Made by a program: the position numbers and the translations under genes. The notes below the pieces were generated by a model, which was not told the DNA's origin, searched no databases, and saw nothing but the letters and a program-made list of their open reading frames with translations. From Labrenzia sp. THAF82 (GTDB lineage Bacteria > Pseudomonadota > Alphaproteobacteria > Rhizobiales > Stappiaceae): a DNA stretch of 64,000 bases. Location of the stretch: positions 2,260,501 through 2,324,500 of the forward strand of contig NZ_CP045354.1 of NCBI RefSeq assembly GCF_009363435.1, in the 5' to 3' direction. Below, piece by piece: positions 1-7,641 of this stretch (position 1 is its first letter; each line of letters opens with the position of its first letter).

Positions 1-1
1 G

Positions 2-910
2 ATTGCCGCTGAAACCGGACAGCAGGTTCTTGACGATGGAGCTGCGGTGCCGCGCGAAAAGCCTTCAGGTTTGGGATCTGACGCGGTTACGGCCGGTCCG
101 GATGGTCCGGTCATTGAAGGCGATCGCGCCGTGCCGCTTGCCAAGCCCGGTGCGGAAAGGCGCGGCCTTGATGCCCCTGTCCGCAAATCGTCCTACGACC
201 GTTATCAGCGCCTTGGCAGATCGCCGGAGGAGGAGGCTGAGGCGCTTGCCGAATATTGGGAAATGCTGCGCGAAAGCTATCTTGAGATGGATGGCCACAA
301 GGAAGCCGCAGAAGAGTTTGCCGTTTGGAAGTTCAAGCAGAAATGGGCCTTGTCAGCCTTTGCTCCGGAAGCCGAAGGCACGGTGTTGAAATACCCGGTT
401 GAAACGGCCTATCCGGACTTTGAAGAGGACGGCCACGGCTATGTGCGCCAGGAGGCGGAGGCCATTTTGCGGGACAACGGCATTCGTGCGGCCAGATGGT
501 ATCTGACGCCCAATGAAAGAACCGGCCGGGACAAGGCACAGGCCGATGAAGATGAGGATGGTTACGGGCCGCGCATGACCTTGAGCTATGAGGACGAGAC
601 AGGCCAGCAGCACCATGTGAGCGATCATTTTCAGGCCAATGCCGGGGCGGCCCGTGAGCGGCGGTGGCAAGCGCGGTATGGGGCCGGGCGCTTGCGGACC
701 GGCGGCAAGAGGGATGAGAGCGGATCAACTGCCGCGCCCGAAAGCCCGCGGCTGGAAAACACCCCTGTTCCTGCCCCGAAACCAGCTTTCAAGACAGCTC
801 AAAGGCCAGGTCAAAAACCAGTTCCCGGGCCAGTTTCAAAGCCTGTCCGGGAACCCTTGATGCCCGGTGTGGCCAAGCCAAGGGCCAAGCCGGACCCGGC
901 GCAGCTTTGA
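2..910 (+). CDS. C-terminal part of a large phage virion protein (5' end outside window)
   Basis: The frame is open from base 2, so the start lies left of the window; the GTG at 47 is only an internal candidate. The visible part has an acidic/proline linker, then a compact domain at about nt 190-680 with the blocks SYDRYQRLG, ESYLEMDGH, VLKYPVETAYPD and RWYLTPNERTG, then a low-complexity Pro/Lys tail. The same domain ends the 751-aa protein at 10781-13036. The pattern (a Tyr-rich helix, KYP.E..YP, Y(V/I)R, then an L.P(N/D)..T block) resembles the C-terminus of large internal or ejection proteins of T7-like phages, often fused to transglycosylases. That assignment is from memory and moderate. 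It sits upstream of the portal module, so a virion role fits. Confidence 0.6.
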   Translation: MAAETGQQVLDDGAAVPREKPSGLGSDAVTAGPDGPVIEGDRAVPLAKPGAERRGLDAPVRKSSYDRYQRLGRSPEEEAEALAEYWEMLRESYLEMDGHKEAAEEFAVWKFKQKWALSAFAPEAEGTVLKYPVETAYPDFEEDGHGYVRQEAEAILRDNGIRAARWYLTPNERTGRDKAQADEDEDGYGPRMTLSYEDETGQQHHVSDHFQANAGAARERRWQARYGAGRLRTGGKRDESGSTAAPESPRLENTPVPAPKPAFKTAQRPGQKPVPGPVSKPVREPLMPGVAKPRAKPDPAQL

Positions 911-1003
911 CAGCGGGGCGGCGCTTGAAAGATTGGGCCGTCCTGCGCTTAACCGGGGCCGGTGGGCAAGTGCCTCGACTGCAAGGCATTTTTGAATTCT
1001 CGC

Positions 1004-1076
1004 GTCTAAACAGGGGCTTGAGAGCATCAGCCTTGCTGGACGGTTCGTCAAAACAGGGCTAAAACAAGCCTCATCA
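1004..1076 (+). repeat. 73-bp intergenic repeat, copy A (possible phage promoter/regulatory element)
   Basis: The 315-bp gap 911-1225 holds no credible gene. Positions 1004-1076 align without gaps to 8829-8901: both begin with GTCTAAACAGG, share ACGGTTCGTCAAAACA in the middle and end with CCTCATCA. This copy lies just before the small gene and portal unit; the other lies after a terminator and before the 161-aa triplet. A late-gene promoter or operator is a reasonable inference. No clear sigma70 -10/-35 pair is evident. Confidence 0.55.
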
Positions 1077-1225
1077 CGTTACTTTGGAAGAGTGCACGCA
1101 GCGGCCGGTTGGACCCGGACGTAAGGTGGTGCCTGCCTGCCGGCGGCGCGTGACCGCTTTGCGGCAAACACCGGCCGCTCTTTTCTTCCAATGACGTTTT
1201 CCAAATATTCAGAAAGGAAGCACTC

Positions 1226-1453
1226 ATGTGTCTTTTTGGTGGGGGCGGCTCCAAGCAGCCGGACCCGGAACCGACACCGCCGCCGCCGCGCGAACCCGAT
1301 CCGCAGCGGCAGGCGCGCAACCTTCAGGAAAACAGCCGCCGCCGCAGGGCCGCAGCTTACGGAACCAGGGCAACCAACCTGACCAGCCCGCTGGGCGTGC
1401 CGGACTATGGCAGTGCCTCGCGCCCGGGTGTGACGCTTTTGGGACGGGCCTGA
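1226..1453 (+). CDS. Small proline/arginine-rich phage protein upstream of portal
   Basis: A 75-aa protein beginning MCLFGGGG, followed by a PDPEPTPPPP stretch and an Arg/Gln-rich segment. ATG at 1226 follows an AAGGAAG ribosome site. It ends 4 bp before the portal start, so the two are probably translated together. Small proteins with an MC-F-G-rich start and a polyproline stretch are common just upstream of the portal in T7-like alphaproteobacterial phages; their role is unknown to me. Codon use matches the neighbours, and the alternative frames here are shadows. Confidence 0.6.
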   Translation: MCLFGGGGSKQPDPEPTPPPPREPDPQRQARNLQENSRRRRAAAYGTRATNLTSPLGVPDYGSASRPGVTLLGRA

Positions 1454-1457
1454 CCAT

Positions 1458-3182
1458 ATGAACATTGTTGACGATCTGAAATCCGAGCTGCAATCGGCCA
1501 GGGCCGAGCGGCAATGGTATGAGGCCGACTGGCAGGACTATGTCACCTATACCGCGCCCGACATGGAGCGGGCGTTCAACCGGCCGGGCGGCATTACCGC
1601 CGCCGACGGAATGAGCGCGTTTCAAAGCTCAGCAGCGCGGGAGCGCTCGCGCAAGCTTTATGATCCGACGGCGGTTTGGCTGCTGGACAGGCTGGCATCG
1701 GGCGTCGGGTCGCTGACCATGCCGGAAGGCTTCAACTGGCACGGCGTCGGTTTCGGCGATCCGTTCGCGCCTCCGCCGACACAGGAAGACGAAGAGTTTT
1801 TCGAAGCCGTGCGTGATCATCTGTTCCGCGTGCGGGCGTCCGGCCGGTCTGGATTTGCGCTGGCCAACCGGTCACGGCTTCTGTCCACCGTCAAGCTGGG
1901 CACGGGGGTTCTGTTTCCGGCGGAAAACGAGACGAGCCTTGCCGACATCCGCACGCCTGTTCACTACCGCTATGTGCCGCTTTACGAGGTCTACCTGCTT
2001 GTGGATGCACAGGGCAGTGATTGCGGGTTCTTCCGTGTCAGAACGCTGAAGGCCTGGCAGGCGGCCAAGGAATATGGCGGCAATCTTTCCGACAAGATCC
2101 GGGAGGAGGCGGGCGACCCGAAGCGCAAGAATGCCGAGCACCGGTTCGTGCATGCCTGTTTTCTGCGTGAGGGCGGACAGGACGATGCGGCCGACATCCG
2201 CAAGTCGCGCTACGAGAGCATTCACTTTGAAGAAGACAGCAAGCACATTTGCCGAAGGGGAGGCTTCTTTGAATATCCGCTCGTGATCAGCCGGTGGGAC
2301 CGGGACGGCCTGTCGCCCTATGGTTCGCCGCCGCAGGCCAAGCTGATGAGCGACATCAAGAGCCTGCAAAGCCTTGCCAAGGATGCGCTGATTGCCAGTT
2401 CGCAGGCCGTGCGCCCGCCCATCGCAACCCATGCCCAGGAACGGCAGCTCGACCTCAACCCCGGGCGCATCAACCCGGGGCTGATCGACGAGCAGGGGCG
2501 GCCCTTGTTCCGGCCGATGATCGATACGGTCAGTCCGGGAGCGGCGGATGCGCAGATCGAGAACATCCGCGAGAAGCTGAGGGTCGGCCTATACGGCGAC
2601 CTGTGGCAGACGCTGCTGGAGGGCAGCGGCCGGACGGCAACGGAAGCCAATATCCGCCGCAAGGAAATGGCCGACATGATCGGTCCGTTTTCGACCAACA
2701 TAATGGCCGGCAATGAGGCCCTTTTTGAACGCGAAGTCGGCATTTTGGGCCGGCGGGGTGCGTTTGCCTCAGGATCGCCATTGGCGCCGCCCGAGACGAT
2801 TGCCGGCAGCGATGTGACCTTGAAACCGACAGCGCCCATCGATCAGATGCGCGAGGCCGGTCATTTCGAGGCGATCATGGGCTTCCAGGAATATCTCGGT
2901 GTTGCCGCAGCGAGTGACCCGACCCTTCTGGATCTGCATGACCGGGAAGAGGAATACGACCTGACCCGCCGGGCGCTGGGGCTGCCGGCCAAGCTGAAGC
3001 GGCGCCCGGAAGAGGTGGAGGCGCTGCGGCAAAAGCGCGAGGCCGAAACCCAGCAGCAACAGCAACTGGCGGCCGGGGAAAGCATGGCCAAAATGGCCAG
3101 GGACGGCGCTCCGCTGATCAAGACCCTGAGCGAAGACGGGACGCTGGATGGCAGTACCCTGCCGCAAGACCTGGGACTTTGA
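1458..3182 (+). CDS. Portal protein (T7-like head-to-tail connector)
   Basis: A 574-aa protein of the T7 gp8-like connector family, which forms the dodecameric ring through which DNA enters and leaves the capsid and to which the tail attaches. Sequence cues are the N-terminal WYEADWQDYVTYTAP and DPTAVWLLDRLASG blocks, the conserved SPYGSPPQAKLMSDIKSL region near residue 290 and TEANIRRKEMADMIGP near residue 394. A Gln-rich, coiled C-terminus (about 500-545) is typical of the barrel/crown end. Length fits the family (about 500-560 aa, slightly long). It is followed by scaffold and capsid genes, as in T7-like late regions. Confidence 0.92.
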   Translation: MNIVDDLKSELQSARAERQWYEADWQDYVTYTAPDMERAFNRPGGITAADGMSAFQSSAARERSRKLYDPTAVWLLDRLASGVGSLTMPEGFNWHGVGFGDPFAPPPTQEDEEFFEAVRDHLFRVRASGRSGFALANRSRLLSTVKLGTGVLFPAENETSLADIRTPVHYRYVPLYEVYLLVDAQGSDCGFFRVRTLKAWQAAKEYGGNLSDKIREEAGDPKRKNAEHRFVHACFLREGGQDDAADIRKSRYESIHFEEDSKHICRRGGFFEYPLVISRWDRDGLSPYGSPPQAKLMSDIKSLQSLAKDALIASSQAVRPPIATHAQERQLDLNPGRINPGLIDEQGRPLFRPMIDTVSPGAADAQIENIREKLRVGLYGDLWQTLLEGSGRTATEANIRRKEMADMIGPFSTNIMAGNEALFEREVGILGRRGAFASGSPLAPPETIAGSDVTLKPTAPIDQMREAGHFEAIMGFQEYLGVAAASDPTLLDLHDREEEYDLTRRALGLPAKLKRRPEEVEALRQKREAETQQQQQLAAGESMAKMARDGAPLIKTLSEDGTLDGSTLPQDLGL

Positions 3183-3464
3183 TCAGTCCCGGAAGCGGTC
3201 TTCCCCGCGTTTCATCGCTTTCTCGCGTGCGATCATCTGGTCAAGCTCGCGCCCGTGGCGCACGCCTGAACTGATGGAGCGTATGAGAAGGAAAATGAAC
3301 ACAACCGTTGCCACGCGGAACGCCCAGAGCGCGGCGGTTTCCAGGGAGACGTGAAAATCTCCGGCGTTTAGATGGATGATCGGAATTTCGTCGACCTTGT
3401 AAAGCGCGGCGGCACCGAGCAAAACGCCGCCCCATTTCATGCGGGCCAGGTCGTAGTTGGGCAT
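3183..3464 (-). CDS. Small membrane protein on the opposite strand
   Basis: A 93-aa protein read against the late genes; its stop abuts the portal stop (convergent). It has a weakly hydrophobic N-terminal part and one clear membrane segment at about residues 46-64 (ALWAFRVATVVFIFLLIRS), then a basic/acidic cytoplasmic tail. Third-position GC is high and codon use is like the neighbours, which argues for a real gene. The ribosome site is weak (AAGGA about 12 bases from ATG). I recognise no family. An antisense gene inside a late phage operon is unusual and suggests a moron. Confidence 0.55.
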   Translation of the reverse strand: MPNYDLARMKWGGVLLGAAALYKVDEIPIIHLNAGDFHVSLETAALWAFRVATVVFIFLLIRSISSGVRHGRELDQMIAREKAMKRGEDRFRD

Positions 3465-3662
3465 GTGGTGCTTCTGTCCTTATCGGATTGTGATAGGCGA
3501 ATGTTCGTCTGAATACAATTTAAGCGTGCTTATTGGGTGGTGCAAGAGGGCCGTTAAGCTTTTCGGATCTGTGCAAACCATACAAGAAAAACAGTTTCTG
3601 AACTCGTGGGGCATGAAAACCGGGCGGCGCTTGTCTGGTCCGGTCAGCTATTGGAGAAACGA

Positions 3663-3974
3663 ATGTGGCATTGCCTCAAACGGCGGGCGCGGCGGCGCAA
3701 AGACAGGGCCGCAGAGCTGGAACGGGCCTATAGGTCCGTCTTTTTAAGTACAGACGGCGAGACTGTGCTGGCGGATCTTGCAGCAGATTGCGGGATCTAT
3801 CAGGCACCGCCGGTTGATCTGGGCGCGCGCGCAGGCGGCTATCTGGACGGGCGCAAGGCGCTGTTTGCACGGATCCTGTCGATGCTGCGCATACCGCCGG
3901 AAGAACATGCCGCCCTGCAGGCGGCAGCCCGCCTGGAAACGCTTCCCGAATTTGAGCATGACGAGGAGTTTTAA
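3663..3974 (+). CDS. Bbp19-like phage protein
   Basis: A 103-aa protein starting at ATG 3663 behind GGAG; the in-frame upstream extension to 3606 lacks a ribosome site. The pattern AYRSVFLSTDGETVLADLAADCGIY, followed by a Gly-Tyr segment and DGRKALFARILSML, matches the small Bbp19-like family found next to portal and scaffold genes in podoviruses. Exact function is unknown; a structural or head-assembly role is inferred from position. It ends 1 bp before the TTG start of the scaffold gene, so translational coupling is likely. Confidence 0.7.
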   Translation: MWHCLKRRARRRKDRAAELERAYRSVFLSTDGETVLADLAADCGIYQAPPVDLGARAGGYLDGRKALFARILSMLRIPPEEHAALQAAARLETLPEFEHDEEF

Positions 3975-3975
3975 G

Positions 3976-4848
3976 TTGGACGATCAAAATGACGCCGCAT
4001 ATGCGGGCGAGGACGCAGCACTGGGACCGGATGCTTTCCTGTCCGGCCTGACGGAGGACCAGCGAGCCTTTGCCGCTGACAACGGCTGGCGCAACGCGGA
4101 AAGTGTCTTTAGTGATTTTCATGCGTTGCAGGACCAGCTTTCAAGCGCCGTGATGCTGCCGGGCGAGAGTGCCAGCAGCGATGAAAAGGCAGCCTTTTAT
4201 CAGGACGTTTCGAAAAGCTGGACACCTGAAAACGGCTATCGGTTCGATCTTCCGGAAGGGCTGGCAGAAGACTTTCCCTATGATCAGGCCTTTGCCGAAG
4301 AGGCAAGCGGGTGGTTTCAGGAAGCCGGGCTTCACCCGGAAGCCGCGCAGAAGCTGCATGACCGCTGGGTTGGCAAGATGGCGGACCACTTTGCGGCCAA
4401 CACCGAAGCCGCGCATGTAACGGCCCAAAAACAGGCCGAGACAACCCAAGCGGCCCACCAGGCCCTGATCAAGGAATACGGCGCACCGGAAAGCGACGGG
4501 TATCAGAATGTGGTCGCCAAGGCCGACAGGGCGATGACAGGACTGAAAGCCAATGGCATCGACCTGAGCGGCTGGTTTTCCGAGAAGGGGGCGCTGACGA
4601 CAGCCGGTGCCGATGGCTTGCAACAGGTGGCGGACCCGACGGCGGTCAAACTGCTGGCTTTTATCCATGACAGCGCTCTTGCCGAAGATGGCCTGCCCGG
4701 GCTGAACACCGGCGGCAACGGCACAAACCCCTTTGCAAGCGACAGCCTCAGCCTGAAGGAACAGTCCGAGATGCTGGAGCGGAACCCGGCCAAAGCGCGG
4801 CAGATGATCCTTGCGGCGGGACGCGACCCGGCTTTGTTCAGGCTTTGA
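3976..4848 (+). CDS. Phage capsid scaffolding protein
   Basis: A 290-aa acidic, helical protein between the portal module and the major capsid gene. The start is taken as TTG 3976 because GAGGAG lies 8 bases before it; the longer in-frame reading overlaps the previous gene. Scaffold proteins guide procapsid assembly, and in well-studied podoviruses the extreme C-terminus binds coat. The last 40 residues here (NPFASDSLSLKEQSEMLERN, then AGRDPALFRL at the end) recur in a diverged form at the end of the protein at 6786-7262, with the same TTG-after-TAAG start context, which is why I regard that gene as a derivative. In most relatives the capsid gene follows directly; here about 2.8 kb is inserted. 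Confidence 0.75.
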   Translation: MDDQNDAAYAGEDAALGPDAFLSGLTEDQRAFAADNGWRNAESVFSDFHALQDQLSSAVMLPGESASSDEKAAFYQDVSKSWTPENGYRFDLPEGLAEDFPYDQAFAEEASGWFQEAGLHPEAAQKLHDRWVGKMADHFAANTEAAHVTAQKQAETTQAAHQALIKEYGAPESDGYQNVVAKADRAMTGLKANGIDLSGWFSEKGALTTAGADGLQQVADPTAVKLLAFIHDSALAEDGLPGLNTGGNGTNPFASDSLSLKEQSEMLERNPAKARQMILAAGRDPALFRL

Positions 4849-4983
4849 GCATCCGTTCCGAGCTTCCATCGGGCGAGCGTCATCTGGCTGTGAGGGTGTT
4901 TTTCAACTTTTAATTGATCGGAACAAATAATGAACATATGATCCAGGCAAGGAACAGACAGGATCTGGAAAAGGGTGCATGTG

Positions 4984-5772
4984 ATGAAGGCGTTTCTTGC
5001 GAACTTGAAAAAGTCCAGCCGGGTGTATCCGGTTGTTTTGGCGGCCTTGATATCCGGACTGACGGTTTTGGCGTCCGGTGCCATCGCAGATCAGGTTATC
5101 CCCTGGCCTGAGCAGCCAAAAGTGCTTCAGAGCGAAATTCAGAGCTATGTCGATGGCTCTATTGGACCACTGTCATCCAAGGTGCGGCCTGGCAGCACTG
5201 TTGGGGTTCTGTTTTTGGGGTATTCGCAGGAAGCCATATCCAGGAATGCCGGTGAACTCTCAGAGATTGATGGATATTCTCAGTATTTTACACCCTATGG
5301 CAGAACCGAATATTACACCTATCCATTCGATTTTTTACAGTACCAGCAACCTGACACGATCACGGTGTTGAACGTGGACTTGACCAAGGAAACCTATGTT
5401 CCAGAGTTCACTGCAGAGACAGACATCAAATCTTATCTTGATCCTGACGGGCTCTTCATTCAGGACCTTGGAAAACAACTTTACGGTATTATGAACATCA
5501 TGGCCGGTTCCGGCACGGTCACCGAACTTGGAACGCCGATGAAGAAGTTCACCGATGAGGAATTCACGGTCAGGCATCAGCTCTTCGACACGACATGCAC
5601 GTCCGTCACCGAGTTCGTTCAGAAGAAGACGGGCAAACAGCACCACTCAATGTTTGTCTACACGGACTATGAACCGGGCTCCGATGAGCAGATCGAGTGT
5701 CTGAAATTCCAAACGCTGATTTTCTTACGACCTGCGAGTGTGCCCTTCCGATCCATCGCACCGGAGCAATGA
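4984..5772 (+). CDS. Secreted protein of unknown function inside the capsid module
   Basis: A 262-aa protein with a clear signal peptide: positive MKAFLANLKKSSR, a hydrophobic core VVLAALISGLTVLASGA, and a cleavage-like AIAD at about residues 32-36. ATG 4984 follows AAAAGGG; a GTG at 4975 is an alternative. The mature part is rich in Tyr, Asp and Pro with two late cysteines (DTTCTS and EQIECL) that could form a disulphide. No family is recognised. The last about 15 residues (after TLIF) look unlike the rest and may reflect a truncation near 5725. A secreted product is out of place between scaffold and capsid, so I read it as cargo (moron). Confidence 0.6.
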   Translation: MKAFLANLKKSSRVYPVVLAALISGLTVLASGAIADQVIPWPEQPKVLQSEIQSYVDGSIGPLSSKVRPGSTVGVLFLGYSQEAISRNAGELSEIDGYSQYFTPYGRTEYYTYPFDFLQYQQPDTITVLNVDLTKETYVPEFTAETDIKSYLDPDGLFIQDLGKQLYGIMNIMAGSGTVTELGTPMKKFTDEEFTVRHQLFDTTCTSVTEFVQKKTGKQHHSMFVYTDYEPGSDEQIECLKFQTLIFLRPASVPFRSIAPEQ

Positions 5773-5965
5773 GCGATGCACTGGACTTGACGTCAGCCGA
5801 GTTGTGAGAGCTATTGCTTTTCTGGAGCAGTCAATCCAGCGCAACAAGATCAAAAGGTGGCAATGGTCAAAGACTGGAGCCACTTTTGAGTGGGGCATCT
5901 GCGGCGCACCGCAAATACCGAACGGCTCTGAGCCGGTTTGAAATGGAATGACTTGGGACGGTTGA

Positions 5966-6784
5966 ATGCTTGCGAAACGCATGTTGTTTTTGATTGCGAA
6001 TCTGTCGTGGCCGTTTTTCGCGAATGTGGTTTTCTTCAACCGGTGCAGACTCTGGTTTGCGGTTTCAACTTTTGTTCTTTTACTGATGCTGTTCGGGGCA
6101 AATGACGTCTTCTTTGCCGCTTACTATATTCAAGAGTATTCGATCACGTTGGCTTTGATCGCACTGGCTCTGGCTTGCTATTCCAGTGTTCTTGCCTGGA
6201 AACAGGTGGAGGAGGCAAGGCTGAGCCGGCCAACGGTATATGCGGCCTTTGCGGTGATCATTCTCTTTGGTGCCAGTTCCTTTTGGCTCTTTGATTACCC
6301 GGACAGTGACCGCATTCATTTTACTGGCCTGATGCCGGTTATGGCACCTGGTGATGTTGCCATAACCGGGCGACCTGAGGACATTCACAGCGGTCAATTC
6401 GTGCGGTTTACCGGACGAGATGACCGGAACAAGCTTGGCTTTGTCGTCGCCAAAAATGTCACGGTGTTTGGGGTTGCTGATAATCTGCCTTCTTTTTGCG
6501 ACGACACAGGCTGTTTTCGACTGAACAGCATTTGCCCACTTGAAAAGGCGAGGATCGATGAAAGTGCCATTGCCCGGTTCAACACGGGACGTGGCGTGTT
6601 CGCTGTTTCCAGTTTCGAGCTTGATGCGCTCGATGAGGAAAGCGGTCTTGAAGTCTTCCGGCATTTCTTTGCCGAAGATGCTGTGACCGGAGTTGTGACG
6701 GGCGTTGCCAAAGCTGCAGGCTTCATCACCCGGATCACCCCAATTAATGAACTTATAGATTCATATTGTGAAACAGGAGCATAA
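5966..6784 (+). CDS. Membrane protein with three N-terminal segments and a soluble C-terminal domain
   Basis: A 272-aa protein starting at ATG 5966. Hydrophobic segments lie at about 7-23, 30-50, 57-76 and 91-106, followed by a soluble domain of about 165 aa. The block LMPVMAPGDVAI, then HSGQFVRFTG, then FVVAKNVTVFGV has the strand rhythm of S26 signal-peptidase-like folds, but the catalytic Ser/Lys pair is not evident, so I do not claim peptidase activity. It ends 1 bp before the TTG of the next gene, with that gene's ribosome site inside this reading frame. With the preceding secreted protein it forms a non-structural insertion in the head module. Confidence 0.55.
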   Translation: MLAKRMLFLIANLSWPFFANVVFFNRCRLWFAVSTFVLLLMLFGANDVFFAAYYIQEYSITLALIALALACYSSVLAWKQVEEARLSRPTVYAAFAVIILFGASSFWLFDYPDSDRIHFTGLMPVMAPGDVAITGRPEDIHSGQFVRFTGRDDRNKLGFVVAKNVTVFGVADNLPSFCDDTGCFRLNSICPLEKARIDESAIARFNTGRGVFAVSSFELDALDEESGLEVFRHFFAEDAVTGVVTGVAKAAGFITRITPINELIDSYCETGA

Positions 6785-6785
6785 G

Positions 6786-7262
6786 TTGCTAACTCAACCG
6801 ATAACCAACTTTGTAGCCAAACGGATTGGGAGCGCGCTAGGTAAGGCGCCTTTCAACACAACAGTAAATCATCATGAGCCGTTTATAGAAAAAATTTCGG
6901 AAGAATTCGAAATTGATTACTACGATGCCATGGAACTGTACTTCGACAACGAAGATCATTGGGAGGATTATTACGCGGGTAAGCGTGTGTCCGGCTTCCA
7001 TCCCAGTTGGGAGCGAACCTTCGGTAAAACCGAGCCACCAGTATTCACGCCGGAACAAAGGGACTTTTTGAAGCAACGGGATTCTGTAACAACGGAAAAA
7101 CGGAATGTGCGTACGAAACAGAGTAGTGATAAACGAACAAATCCTTTTGAACTTGACACTCAAGACTTACGGTTGCAGGCGGCACTATTGGAACGTACGC
7201 CTATGTTGGCGGAGCAGTTGATCGTCTCAGCAGGACGGGACCCGAGATTGTTCGGCTTATAA
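6786..7262 (+). CDS. Small protein with a scaffold-like C-terminal tail (putative packaged cargo)
   Basis: A 158-aa protein. I choose TTG 6786 because AGGAG lies 7 bases upstream; a GTG at 6768 in the same frame lacks one. The first about 115 residues are unlike scaffold (acidic, aromatic, e.g. EEFEIDYYDAMELYFDNEDH). The last 39 residues follow the scaffold end: NPFELDTQDLRLQAALLERT, then SAGRDPRLFGL, compared with NPFASDSLSLKEQSEMLERN and AAGRDPALFRL. The start context (GGAG, TAAG, TTG) is also like scaffold's. The DNA is more AT-rich than in neighbouring structural genes. It is probably a fusion made by duplicating scaffold ends around a foreign body; it may be docked in procapsids by the tail (inference). 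Confidence 0.6.
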   Translation: MLTQPITNFVAKRIGSALGKAPFNTTVNHHEPFIEKISEEFEIDYYDAMELYFDNEDHWEDYYAGKRVSGFHPSWERTFGKTEPPVFTPEQRDFLKQRDSVTTEKRNVRTKQSSDKRTNPFELDTQDLRLQAALLERTPMLAEQLIVSAGRDPRLFGL

Positions 7263-7641
7263 TTTTTTACTTGGTTAGATCTATAATATCCAAGTGTATC
7301 TATGTTTCTTCAGTTTCGACCTAGGTCGATTTTACTTTTTTGATGACTTAGCATTTTCAGTGATGGCATGAATTTGTCTAGATTATTTTGAGTATTCAAG
7401 CTTAATTGGTTAAAAATCTTGCAAATATGCGATTTCGGCCATTAGAACGGCTCTGCATTTACTGAGATTACTCAAACACACTTGAAATGGAATTTCAGTC
7501 TTAAGGGACTGCGCGGCACAAGGTGCTTCGCGGATCGTTTCTGCCTGACCGTTTTCCGTTTCCCAACCTGCCAGCGGTGCCGCTCCAGGCGGCCGTTCAT
7601 GCTGGCCAAATTCGTTCATATCTACAACCATAGGATAATCA
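7263..7641. other. 379-bp gap before the capsid gene
   Basis: No convincing gene on either strand. Bases 7263-7420 are strongly AT-rich, unlike the surrounding late genes, and probably belong to the inserted cargo. From about 7480 composition returns to the phage norm (GGACTGCGCGGCACAAGG and following), which may be the original scaffold-capsid spacer. An AGGAT ribosome site precedes the capsid ATG. Confidence 0.5.

Noticed and set aside
333..728. Long - strand frames opposite the left-edge virion gene
   Set aside because: Shadow of the GC-rich + strand gene; protein content is not gene-like and there is no ribosome site.
2318..2839. - strand frame of 173 codons inside the portal gene
   Set aside because: Shadow frame; the portal reading on the + strand is a recognised family over its full length.
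5725..6039. - strand frame between the secreted and membrane protein genes, looking faintly like a transposase remnant
   Set aside because: No inverted repeats, no DDE motif and no start signal; too weak to call an insertion sequence.
5966..6784. Calling the membrane protein a signal peptidase
   Set aside because: The strand pattern around MAPGD is suggestive, but the catalytic serine and lysine are not found at the expected places.
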